From assembly GCF_000803265.1 (NCBI RefSeq), contig NW_014575403.1, positions 62,001 through 126,000 of the forward strand: 64,000 nucleotides of DNA, read 5' to 3'. The DNA comes from Ordospora colligata OC4 (Eukaryota > Microsporidia > Ordosporidae). The position numbers were made by a program, and so were the translations under genes. The notes beneath the pieces were generated by a model. It saw only the letters and a list, made by a program, of their open reading frames with translations. It did no database searches and had not been told where the DNA came from. Below are positions 36,863 through 44,926 of this stretch, in pieces (within the stretch, counting starts at the first letter, position 1; each line of letters opens with the position of its first letter).

Positions 36863-37726
36863 ATGAAGAACGTTAATAGAAATACAAGATTTGATGGGAA
36901 GAAGAATGATAAGATGAGTTCTAAGGGAAGGGTGAACAGGAAGGATATGCGAGGAAAGGATAGAATGCAGAATAAGAAGAAAGGGAGTGCAGTGAAGGGT
37001 GGTGACAAGAAAGTGTTGGTTGAAGCGCATCCAAGATTTGCTGGAGTGTATATTTCACGAGGCAAGGAAGACCTGCTGCTTACTAAGAACATGGTTCCTG
37101 GAGTGAGTGTGTATGGAGAGAAGAGAGTGGTTGTTGAATGTGATGGAGAGAAGGTTGAGTATAGGATGTGGAATGCATATAGAAGTAAGCTTGCAGCAGG
37201 GATAGTGTGTGGGGTTAAGGACATACATATTGGGCCTGGAAGCAAAGTGCTGTATTTGGGAGCGTCATCTGGGACGACTGTTTCGCATGTGTCTGATATT
37301 GTTGGCAAAGAAGGAGTTGTGTATGCGGTTGAGTTCAGCGAGAGGTCTGGACGAGACCTAGTGAACATGTGTATGAAGAGGACGAATGTAGTGCCGATCA
37401 TAGAGGATGCAAGGCATCCATCGCGGTACAGAATGCTTGTACCGATGGTTGACTGTATTTTTTCTGATGTGTCGCAACCAGACCAGACAAGGATAGTTGG
37501 ATTGAATGCACAGTATTTTTTGAAGGAGAGCGGAGGAATAGATGTGTCAATCAAGGCGAACTGTGTGAATTCGGCGGTTCCTGCTGAGACAGTTTTTGCT
37601 GATGAGGTGAATGTGCTGAGGAAGTGTGGCATAAAACCAAAAGAGCAGATAACGCTTGATCCATTTGAGAAGGACCATGCGGTTATTGTTGGAATATTCA
37701 AGAGTAGCAAGTCATCAGAGAAGTGA
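36863..37726 (+). CDS. NOP1: Fibrillarin, C/D-box snoRNP 2'-O-methyltransferase
   Basis: A 287-residue methyltransferase that modifies rRNA guided by C/D snoRNAs. The catalytic domain is standard: [53 protein letters not shown] (SAM motif), [34 protein letters not shown] and IKANC. The Gly/Arg-rich N-terminal domain of most eukaryotic fibrillarins is missing; in its place is a ~45-residue Lys/Arg/Asn-rich leader without RGG repeats. The ATG at 36863 has a CCC 14 bases upstream; a second ATG at 36914 is possible. Its presence implies C/D snoRNAs in this genome. Confidence 0.94.
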   Translation: MKNVNRNTRFDGKKNDKMSSKGRVNRKDMRGKDRMQNKKKGSAVKGGDKKVLVEAHPRFAGVYISRGKEDLLLTKNMVPGVSVYGEKRVVVECDGEKVEYRMWNAYRSKLAAGIVCGVKDIHIGPGSKVLYLGASSGTTVSHVSDIVGKEGVVYAVEFSERSGRDLVNMCMKRTNVVPIIEDARHPSRYRMLVPMVDCIFSDVSQPDQTRIVGLNAQYFLKESGGIDVSIKANCVNSAVPAETVFADEVNVLRKCGIKPKEQITLDPFEKDHAVIVGIFKSSKSSEK

Positions 37727-38223
37727 TGAGAGCTGATAGAGTCTGCTATGAGTATAATAAAGTGCTAGAAGGAAGTGTGTATTGTATTTGGTTTACAAGG
37801 ATATTAGTGGAATTTGTACAAATCAAGTGTAAATCTCAATGATTTTACATGATGAATTACATGGTGATGTTGTGCATGATGATTTTTATACAATGCAATG
37901 ATTTTTATGCAATGAGATCATTAATTAAATGTTGTTTGTATTAGATGAGTTTATATGATAAGTTCATTAGATTATATTTTTACATGATGGTTTTGTATGA
38001 TAACATGCACTGCAATATGCTCACATGAATATAGGCAAATTCACATACCGATTGATTTATAATCTATCATTTACCTAATCCAATACTCACGAGTATTCTT
38101 AGTCAACATTCTATAAATAACTACAACTATTTTACTATAACACTCCAAATATATTCATCAATTAGTTTATTTATCGAGATTTATTAGATTAACATGAACA
38201 AGTATATCTTGCCATGCTTAGCA
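37727..38223. other. 497-bp AT-rich intergenic region, no gene seen
   Basis: This gap separates convergent fibrillarin and MAK16. It is AT-rich with many short near-repeats of ATGATTTTTATNCAATG type (around 37870-37920) and no open frame, intron signal pair, tRNA-like B box or clear hairpin that I could support. It probably holds the 3' ends of both transcripts. Confidence 0.5.
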
Positions 38224-38913
38224 CTACCACATCATGGCAACCTTCTTCTTTGTCTTCTTATCTCCCTCATCATCAGACACATGGGCACTCTCTTCAAACT
38301 CTGCAACATATCTTTTCTTCCTCTTCATTTTCTTCTCTTTTGCAGTAACCTCCTTGTTGGCTATGTGGAATCTGTCCTTCAACTCCGTTCCATATATCCC
38401 ACTCTCTAACCTCATCATCAGCTCATCCCCAATGTTCTTTTCAAAATTAACCTTATTAAGCGATCGGAGTGCACGCAGCTTCTCCCTTCTGTTCATCTTT
38501 TTCTTGCGTACCATATATTCAGCCTTCCCATGTTCCTTGAAGTACTCAAGCCTTCTCAGATACTGCGTAAACTTCGAGAGCTTCTGCTTGCACTTATGGA
38601 TCATCTTATCATCCCAAAACTCAAGATTCGTATCTATCTCCTTGAGCGCCTCTTCATAGTTCATAGACAGCTTTATCTGCTCATACATGTCTTTGGGCAC
38701 ATGCAAACGCTCAGGCTCCTTCACAAAAAGATACAGTTCTTCTCCAATCGCCCTTACAGTTGCATACTTAGAGTTCGCCAGTGGACACGAAAACCTCTCG
38801 CATATCCCAGTAACATTGTTTGGATTTCTACACAGCAGTTTATCTTCCGTACTCATCTTGAACGAACAGTAATTCTTTCCGCATATGCTACGCCATATGC
38901 TTTCGTCAGACAT
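38224..38913 (-). CDS. MAK16: MAK16, 60S ribosome biogenesis protein
   Basis: A 229-residue nuclear protein needed for 66S pre-ribosomal particles. The first half carries the signature IWRSICGKNYCSFK, LCRNPNNVTGICERFSCPLANSKYATV (conserved cysteines of an Fe-S or zinc-type site), MYEQIKLSMNYEEALKEID and the basic KMIHKCKQKLSKFTQYLRRL. A motif RREKLRALRSLNKVNFEKNIGDEL follows, matching the family, and an acidic/lysine-rich tail ends the protein. ATACCCACAG immediately before the ATG supports the start. It is somewhat shorter than yeast Mak16 (306), mainly by loss of acidic tail. Confidence 0.95.
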   Translation of the reverse strand: MSDESIWRSICGKNYCSFKMSTEDKLLCRNPNNVTGICERFSCPLANSKYATVRAIGEELYLFVKEPERLHVPKDMYEQIKLSMNYEEALKEIDTNLEFWDDKMIHKCKQKLSKFTQYLRRLEYFKEHGKAEYMVRKKKMNRREKLRALRSLNKVNFEKNIGDELMMRLESGIYGTELKDRFHIANKEVTAKEKKMKRKKRYVAEFEESAHVSDDEGDKKTKKKVAMMW

Positions 38914-39126
38914 CTGTGGGTATTGCTCAAATACAAAAATAACTCTTCGTTAGACATCCAATACACATGCGCATTGTGATTGTTTAACGCATGCCAACCA
39001 TTAACTATATAAAACCATCCACATATACAGAATTCGCACATTCTGTGCTTCATACTCCAAAACTTCAATTAATTCTTCTAACGCTCTTCGTTTATTCAAC
39101 AGTCTTCCAATATTCATTTGCATAAA

Positions 39127-39837
39127 TTACACCTTCAAATGCTCAAATGAAAATCCATTTGGAAAAATCTCCGTTATGCTTGACACTCCAACCTTCTTCA
39201 GCAGCTCAGCCAACTTCCTTCTAACAAGAAGATGTCCTTTGTGCAGCCTTCCATTTATATGACTGGCATTCTTCGACTTTGTATCACTTAAAACCACGCT
39301 AGAACCGCATACCATGCACTTATCCATTCCAGAGCCTCCGTTTCTTGCAAAGTGTGCTTCTTTAAGCTTCTCTAAGTTCATCCTTGTCTTCTCACACTTC
39401 ATAAATGCATCATATGCCTCACTCACCCCTTCTTGCTTCACAAGCTGCTCAATCGTGTTGTATTGCTTGTTGAATGTCTCTTCAACTTCTGCAATTTTAT
39501 CTGCAAGCTCAATATCTTTGCCTTCGTCATTCCGTTTCTCAAGACATCTTTCTGTGTACACCACAATCTCTACGAGCAACCGTATGAATTCCCACTCATG
39601 CTGCTCAATCCCAATACTTCCTTGTCGACAATACTCAACTTTGTAGTATTCCTCATGACTTGTGTATCTGCATCTTCCAATGCTTCTCCTTGTATTCTCA
39701 AAAAGCTTGAAAGGACAGAAACATACAAGCATGTATTTACATATGCTTTCATCAATTGAACGTCTTTCTGTGCTTTTGTACACATCTCTGTCCAATCCAA
39801 GAAGTGTATTCAAAACTTCTCTTGCTCTGTCTACCAT
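39127..39837 (-). CDS. LUC7: LUC7-like U1 snRNP protein
   Basis: A 236-residue splicing factor that stabilises U1 snRNA pairing at 5' splice sites. The first zinc finger region (CKYMLVCFCPFKLFENTRRSIGRCRYTSH) has the CCCH arrangement, and the second (CMVCGSSVVLSDTKSKNASHINGRLHKGH) is C2H2. Between them is a charged helical segment (KIAEVEETFNKQYNTIEQLVKQEGVSEA) with the family EG.V pattern. The Arg/Ser-rich tail of animal LUC7L is absent, as in yeast. GTCCCTTTTTGTATAG upstream supports the start. Its presence fits the retention of introns here: a two-intron gene lies 4.5 kb away. Confidence 0.88.
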   Translation of the reverse strand: MVDRAREVLNTLLGLDRDVYKSTERRSIDESICKYMLVCFCPFKLFENTRRSIGRCRYTSHEEYYKVEYCRQGSIGIEQHEWEFIRLLVEIVVYTERCLEKRNDEGKDIELADKIAEVEETFNKQYNTIEQLVKQEGVSEAYDAFMKCEKTRMNLEKLKEAHFARNGGSGMDKCMVCGSSVVLSDTKSKNASHINGRLHKGHLLVRRKLAELLKKVGVSSITEIFPNGFSFEHLKV

Positions 39838-39887
39838 CTATACAAAAAGGGACTGTTAAACCAATGATATTGCTCTAATCATTTAAC

Positions 39888-40060
39888 CATCTACACATCT
39901 AATCATCAAGTTTTAATAATCTAAGCATCTATTACAAGCCTAAACACATAAACACCTAATCTATTGCACATCTACACATCAAATCATCTAAACATCAAGT
40001 TTTAATTATCTAAACATCCACTACTCATAAAATCATCTAAACATCAAATCCACTACACAC
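39888..40060. repeat. Imperfect direct repeats in the LUC7/LRR gap
   Basis: A ~50-bp unit (CATCTACACATC, then AATCATC, AAGTTTTAAT and ATCTAA.CATC) occurs at about 39888-39935 and again at 39969-40023, with a further partial copy (AAATCATCTAAACATCAAA) after 40029. The copies differ by several substitutions. The region is purine-poor on the plus strand and non-coding; it fills the whole gap between LUC7 and the leucine-rich protein. Confidence 0.65.
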
Positions 40061-40068
40061 CTAAAAAC

Positions 40069-41202
40069 CTAATCATCAACATTCCCTATCCTTCTCACAA
40101 CCACTCGCTCTCCATTCTTCAATCTTACAACACAGTGCCTCAATGTGCTTCCCAAAAAACACATGTAGTCGTGAGGCAGGTCTGATCTCATCAAATTCAT
40201 ATACCTTAGGTAACTTCTGAAATGTGCGCTTATTTCATAAAACACTGCGCCTTCAAACCTGCATCCTATGAACTCAATCCCAACAAGCTTAGAATATCTC
40301 ATACACAATGTTCTTGCAAGTCTGCTGTCTATTTCCGCATTGCGCAGGCTGAGAAAACTTATTCTTGGAAAATTCTTCTCAATCAGATGCCTTACATCAT
40401 TGCCTTCCATATACACAGACTCAGGTTCGCACAGATCCATCCCTGTTAAATACCTCATGCCATTAAAGCATCTGATTCTATTTGCAAATGCACAGAAACC
40501 AACCTCCACATGCACATCTTTGCTCCTTATTTTAAACCATCCAATATCACTCATAACACATGCATTGACTATCCTTTCTATATCCACTTCCATGTTAATC
40601 AATTCAATTCGCTTCAGTCGAGGCATCTGTTCAATCATTTCAATAAAAACCCCACTATGCAGCGCAACTCCATCGCTGTAAAATCTATCTGGACTTACAG
40701 CCTGATCATTTATAACAACTCCATCAAATGACACACTTACCAATGTCTTTATGCCTAAAATGCATTTCAGGCTTTTATACGATATCGTACATCTCTTCAT
40801 CTTTATCTCTTCTAAAATCATGCACAGTGTCCTTGTTACATCCAGATTTAGTACATTCTCCATATCCAATACTCTTATCACACTCCCATTAATCGAGCAT
40901 ATATCAAAGTAGCATGTATTTCTTATGCTCAAGTTTGTCAGATTCACAAACGGGCACAAATTCACATCAAAGGCCATCTTGCTGTCATGAAATGCCTTCC
41001 TTTCGTACGACGTCTTCCATGGTGCATTCAAAGACACTTCTTTATTCTCTCGGGCATTTCTGCAGAAACTTTTCAAGCGCCGCTCATACCTCGATATCAT
41101 GTACAATACATCAACCGGAACATGTAGTATTACCCCCACATGTTTGTCTTTGCCCACATCCTGTCTTTTGCAATGTGTCCTAACATCAGCTATTCTTCTC
41201 AT
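40069..41202 (-). CDS. Leucine-rich-repeat-like protein, 377 residues
   Basis: The family is tentative. From ~100 onward the protein has irregular repeats of the ribonuclease-inhibitor type, e.g. LTNLSIRNTCYFDI, IRVLDMENVLNLDV, MPRLKRIELINMEVDI, ISFLSLRNAEIDSRL and LVGIEFIGCRFEG, each with a beta strand LxxLxIxN-like core. No enzyme motif, F-box or signal peptide is obvious; the N-terminus is basic (MRRIADVRTHCKRQDVGKDK). LRR proteins of this divergent kind are common in Encephalitozoon-like genomes, with unknown roles. The start at 41202 is set by GGCCCTGTGCA upstream; a longer open frame would run into the divergent GOT1 gene. Confidence 0.7.
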   Translation of the reverse strand: MRRIADVRTHCKRQDVGKDKHVGVILHVPVDVLYMISRYERRLKSFCRNARENKEVSLNAPWKTSYERKAFHDSKMAFDVNLCPFVNLTNLSIRNTCYFDICSINGSVIRVLDMENVLNLDVTRTLCMILEEIKMKRCTISYKSLKCILGIKTLVSVSFDGVVINDQAVSPDRFYSDGVALHSGVFIEMIEQMPRLKRIELINMEVDIERIVNACVMSDIGWFKIRSKDVHVEVGFCAFANRIRCFNGMRYLTGMDLCEPESVYMEGNDVRHLIEKNFPRISFLSLRNAEIDSRLARTLCMRYSKLVGIEFIGCRFEGAVFYEISAHFRSYLRYMNLMRSDLPHDYMCFLGSTLRHCVVRLKNGERVVVRRIGNVDD

Positions 41203-41258
41203 TGCACAGGGCCTCTGACCAGCATATTTGCAGGCATACAAAACCCTCTGCCTTTCAA
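41203..41258. promoter_or_regulatory. 56-bp divergent promoter between LRR protein and GOT1
   Basis: Two genes diverge from this 56-bp interval. The minus-strand gene has GGCCCTGTGCA before its ATG, and the plus-strand gene has AACCCTCTGCCTTTCAA before its ATG. Both starts are thus explained by their own CCC motif. Confidence 0.6.
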
Positions 41259-41615
41259 ATGAATCCCAAAGAGTCCGGAATCGCAGTCGTATCAATAGGA
41301 ATGTCTGTGTTTGCAATAGGAATGCTTTTGCTAATGGATAAGGCATTGATGATATCCGGGAACCTCCTGATAGTTGTGGGCCTTGGACTGCTGTTGCGAT
41401 CCAAATCACTTGCATTATTGAGCATCGATAAAGCGCATGGCATGGCTTTGTTTGTGATGGGAATCGTGTTTCTGATCTATGGATTCTGTGCGTTTGGATT
41501 TGTTCTGGAAGCTTCTGGACTATTTGTGATGCTAAAAGACTGCATTCCTACATTCAGGTCTGTGCTCAAGAACCTGCTGTTTTCAAGGCTTCCTATGTTC
41601 ATAAGCAAAAAGTAA
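41259..41615 (+). CDS. GOT1: GOT1-like Golgi transport membrane protein
   Basis: A 118-residue protein with four membrane spans, matching the Got1/GOLT1 family in length and order. Spans are around VVSIGMSVFAIGMLLLM, ISGNLLIVVGLGLLL, MALFVMGIVFLIYGF and VLEASGLFVMLKDCIPTF; the MDKALM and final ..GLFV...P.F motifs fit the family. Yeast Got1 acts in ER-Golgi and Golgi membrane traffic with Sft2. AACCCTCTGCC upstream and the family N-terminal spacing (GIAVVSIG) fix the start at 41259 rather than an earlier codon. Confidence 0.85.
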   Translation: MNPKESGIAVVSIGMSVFAIGMLLLMDKALMISGNLLIVVGLGLLLRSKSLALLSIDKAHGMALFVMGIVFLIYGFCAFGFVLEASGLFVMLKDCIPTFRSVLKNLLFSRLPMFISKK

Positions 41616-41693
41616 ACTAATGTGAATACCGCATGAAAGTTCTTAAAGTTAATCACTGTATGGCATTAAATACGATGCATTCACTCGAGTTTA

Positions 41694-43523
41694 TTACTCT
41701 GTCCTCTTGGCTCGATTCAGCGGACATTCAATATGTGTAGCAGTATCTTCACAGCCATCCTTCTCTCTTAAAAGGCTCAGGCCATACGTATTCAGTAGTT
41801 TAACTGCTTCAATCTCTTCCTTATTACATCTATCTGCACCCCAGCGATGCTTTCTTCTGAACACATCAAGAACCTGCCCAACACATTCATATGCCTCTCT
41901 AACATCAAAAAGACTGAGCATAAGTCTATTCGAAAGAACATCGCATATGCTGACTGCCAATTCATTGTCTATGCAATACTCAACCTCAGAAATAAGATAT
42001 GAATACTTTCTGGACATCACGTGCCTCTTTTCTCCATTGGCAATGTAATCTGCAAGCTTCAATGCCCTTGCTCCATAAAACCTGGCAAACCGTCTAGCCA
42101 TGTCCTCGGGAACTTTCAGTTTCTTATTAATCTCTTTCCACGTATCCTCAGTGTATCCATGTGCTCCAACAATCTTTACATGTCTTGTTACGCATCTTCT
42201 CTGAGGCTGTAGAGAAAACACATTCACTGCAATGTCGATTGCTTCCTCAGCCATTTTCCTGTATATTGTCCACTTACCACCAGTAATTGTGATCAATCCA
42301 TTGTCATCGATGCCAATATAATGCTTCCTTACAATTGAGCTTGTATCAGATGCACAGCCATCTTTCACAAGTGATCGAATTCCTGTCCATACTGCTGAGG
42401 CATCTCTTCGCGTTGGTTTTGGTGACACAGAAGAGTACGATCCAACTTCATTGAGTAGAAAGTCAAGATCACTTTCGGTTGGTATCGTGTCTCCATCAAC
42501 TGTTCTTGCATCTGTCGATCCAACAAGTGTCTTTCCCATCCATGGCATGAAGAAAACTACTCTGCCATCGCTAGACTGTGGATCAAGAAATCCCATATCT
42601 CTTGGAATGTACTTGCCAGAAAGAACAATGTGTGTTCCTGAGCTTTGTACAACAATTTTATCCTTGCATTTTTCATCCATCATCCTGAGTGTGTCTACAA
42701 GATTTCCTGTGCTATTGATGATGCCTTTTGCACGGATCTCAATTGTCTTACCTGTTATTTCATCTCTACATCTAATTCCAACAACCTTCGAGCACTCAAA
42801 AATCAATTGAATTACAGATACGTGGTTTGCAACCGCTGCACCATGGTATGCTGCAGTTACTGCAAGCATCACATTATTTCTTGCATCGTCTTGCTGGCCA
42901 TCAAAGTATACCATTGCACCATACAGGTTGTGTCTGTTTACCTGAGGAAATGCATGCACAGCCTGCTCTTTACTAATAAAGTAGCTCTTACCTAATGACT
43001 TTATGCCAGACATCCAGTCATATAGCTTCAGGCCAATATAATAATAAGGTGCCCATGCTTTGCTGTATATTGGAACAATTATCTTGATTGTGTTTGTTAA
43101 GTAGGGTGAAATGTTGAACATTACTGTCCGTTCACTTAATGCCTGCAATACAAGTTTGCACTGTGACCAGCCAAAGCTTGCAATTGCCTTTGCAAGATAC
43201 CTTACTCCACCATGTACAAGCTTTGTGGATTTTGAGCTTGTACCAGACCCAAAGTCCATTCTTTCTATCAATGCCACCTTGAGTCCTCGCGTGGTTGCAT
43301 CCAGTGCGCATCCTGCACCCGTGCATCCGCCACCAACAACAACAAGATCAAAAGATTCCGATTCTAATCTGCACAGAGTTTCATCCCTACTGCAAGGTGC
43401 CCACTCTAGTGACGGGGCCTTGTCAAAGCTCATTCCAAGCTTATTCCGTCTTTTGCAGTAGAGATACCTGATAATCACAACTGCAAGGGCTGTAGCAAGA
43501 AATACACCGATTACCATATGCAT
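41694..43523 (-). CDS. GUT2: FAD-dependent glycerol-3-phosphate dehydrogenase (mitosomal)
   Basis: A 609-residue flavoenzyme oxidising glycerol-3-phosphate to dihydroxyacetone phosphate. It has an N-terminal membrane anchor (VIGVFLATALAVVIIRYLY), the FAD-binding VVVGGGCTGAGCALDATTRGLKVALIER, then GTSSKSTKLVHGGVRYL, QQDDARNNV, GIINSTGNLVD and the C-terminal GGKWTIYRKMAEEAID signature. In microsporidia the enzyme is associated with mitosomes, where it would recycle glycolytic NADH with cytosolic GPD. The animal calcium-binding EF-hand tail is absent. The start codon is ATGCATATG with no CCC motif nearby. Confidence 0.94.
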   Translation of the reverse strand: MHMVIGVFLATALAVVIIRYLYCKRRNKLGMSFDKAPSLEWAPCSRDETLCRLESESFDLVVVGGGCTGAGCALDATTRGLKVALIERMDFGSGTSSKSTKLVHGGVRYLAKAIASFGWSQCKLVLQALSERTVMFNISPYLTNTIKIIVPIYSKAWAPYYYIGLKLYDWMSGIKSLGKSYFISKEQAVHAFPQVNRHNLYGAMVYFDGQQDDARNNVMLAVTAAYHGAAVANHVSVIQLIFECSKVVGIRCRDEITGKTIEIRAKGIINSTGNLVDTLRMMDEKCKDKIVVQSSGTHIVLSGKYIPRDMGFLDPQSSDGRVVFFMPWMGKTLVGSTDARTVDGDTIPTESDLDFLLNEVGSYSSVSPKPTRRDASAVWTGIRSLVKDGCASDTSSIVRKHYIGIDDNGLITITGGKWTIYRKMAEEAIDIAVNVFSLQPQRRCVTRHVKIVGAHGYTEDTWKEINKKLKVPEDMARRFARFYGARALKLADYIANGEKRHVMSRKYSYLISEVEYCIDNELAVSICDVLSNRLMLSLFDVREAYECVGQVLDVFRRKHRWGADRCNKEEIEAVKLLNTYGLSLLREKDGCEDTATHIECPLNRAKRTE

Positions 43524-43609
43524 GACATTCTTTTTGTTTATATTCTATAGAACATGCGTATTGCATAAACTGACGAATTATGTTTGTTAGCGAACCAATT
43601 AGGATGTGA

Positions 43610-44641
43610 ATGACGTCCACAATCCTGAATTGTTGTAGTTATGTGCATAAACATGACCTGATTGGTTTACTAAGCCATGCCTTAAACAATAAAAGACTCT
43701 ACAATGCCCTGTATATGCAGGGAGTGAAGTTTGTGGATGTTCTGAAGTCGTTTGAGGGAAAAACTGAGGGAGAGGATTACAAGAAGCAGAAGAAGGGATA
43801 CGACGAGAGAAAACTGATTGAAAACGACGTGAAGCGGACACAGCTCCTGGGGGTTAGAAGGGTCTCTAAAGAGTCTAGTGTTCTTAAGATGATTCTTTTT
43901 GATTGCCTGTGCACGATTTCTGTTGAATATGTGCAGGGAATGAGCGAAATAGCATCTGTATTTGTTTTGCACTATTTCAAAGACATTGTTAGGAAGGAGA
44001 TTGGAGTGGATACTGAGGAAACGAATGAACATGTAGATAAAGAAGAGGATGATTCGGTTGATATTTCTGAACGGTTTATAGATGCGGGGGAAGATGAGAA
44101 GACAAAGATTAAGGAGATAATCAAAAAAAATTCAGAAGTAAATGATGTGCTCAGGACGGTACTGATAAATGTGTTTAGAAGGAAATTTGAACCTATAGTG
44201 GCTGATGGATTTAAGGAGTATAGAAGGAATATGAAAGTGTTTGTGGAGATGATAAGACGTAGGACTGGGACAAGGATATCAGAGATGGAATGCTTCCGGT
44301 TTATGGAGAGCATCCTGACGTTTTTTCTGAGGAATCTGTCGAGTGTGGAGGATGTGCACAAGATGTTTGAGATAATTCTTGCATGCCCCAACAATTGTCC
44401 GTTTATTCTACTTGTGCTGTTTTATGAGCAGATATCTACGAAGAAAGCAATACAAAAAGTTGATGATGATCTGTTTGTGAAAGTTATTGAAGTGGAAGAG
44501 GAGTTTATCAGGACGCAGAAGAGGACTGAAGAGGGAAGCAAAGTGTCTAGAAGGAATATGTTAGTTGCAGGAGGCGTTGTAAGTGTGGTTGTAGCGATAG
44601 CAATATACGGAGCGATGAAGAGGGAAGGATCTAAAGGATGA
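43610..44641 (+). CDS. TBC-domain Rab GAP with C-terminal membrane anchor (TBC1D20/Gyp8-like)
   Basis: A 343-residue protein. ENDVKRTQLLG carries the catalytic IxxDxxR arginine finger and EYVQGMSEIASVF the YxQ glutamine finger of TBC GTPase-activating domains; MECFRFMESILTFFLRNL fits the later helices. A hydrophobic segment (AGGVVSVVVAIAIYGAM) sits 8 residues from the C-terminus, as a tail anchor. TBC1D20 in animals and Gyp8 in yeast share this layout and act on Rab1/Ypt1 at the ER, so that is the likely role. A ~30-residue acidic insert (EETNEHVDKEEDDSVD) interrupts the domain. No CCC motif precedes the ATG. Confidence 0.75.
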   Translation: MTSTILNCCSYVHKHDLIGLLSHALNNKRLYNALYMQGVKFVDVLKSFEGKTEGEDYKKQKKGYDERKLIENDVKRTQLLGVRRVSKESSVLKMILFDCLCTISVEYVQGMSEIASVFVLHYFKDIVRKEIGVDTEETNEHVDKEEDDSVDISERFIDAGEDEKTKIKEIIKKNSEVNDVLRTVLINVFRRKFEPIVADGFKEYRRNMKVFVEMIRRRTGTRISEMECFRFMESILTFFLRNLSSVEDVHKMFEIILACPNNCPFILLVLFYEQISTKKAIQKVDDDLFVKVIEVEEEFIRTQKRTEEGSKVSRRNMLVAGGVVSVVVAIAIYGAMKREGSKG

Positions 44642-44804
44642 GAATGCATTGAGGGGTTCGTATATGATTTGAGAAGGAATACATGGAATCTGATAGATAA
44701 ACGATTAAAGGATGTTTTTTGATTTATGTGTGTTTTATATGGTTTAACAGTGTGTTTGTAATGACTTAGGTATTGATAAATAGCAAACTTGAAAATTCAT
44801 GAGT

Positions 44805-44871
44805 TTGTAATATAGCATGATAGAATGAATTGTGGTTATAAAATTACACGATACTTGTAATCTAGCATGAT
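44805..44871. repeat. 17-bp near-perfect direct repeat in intergenic DNA
   Basis: TTGTAAT(A/C)TAGCATGAT occurs at 44805-44821 and 44855-44871, differing at one base. The surrounding 285-bp gap between the TBC gene and CPSF73 is AT-rich and shows no other feature. Confidence 0.6.
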
Positions 44872-44926
44872 TAACATATTGTGATTTATATAACTGTTGT
44901 AAAAAGAGATGTTTTGAGTCCCCTGA

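Noticed and set aside
36679..37710. 343-codon minus-strand frame opposite fibrillarin
   Set aside because: The plus strand encodes a complete fibrillarin across this span; the antisense product is Ser/Thr/Phe/Leu-rich with no motif.
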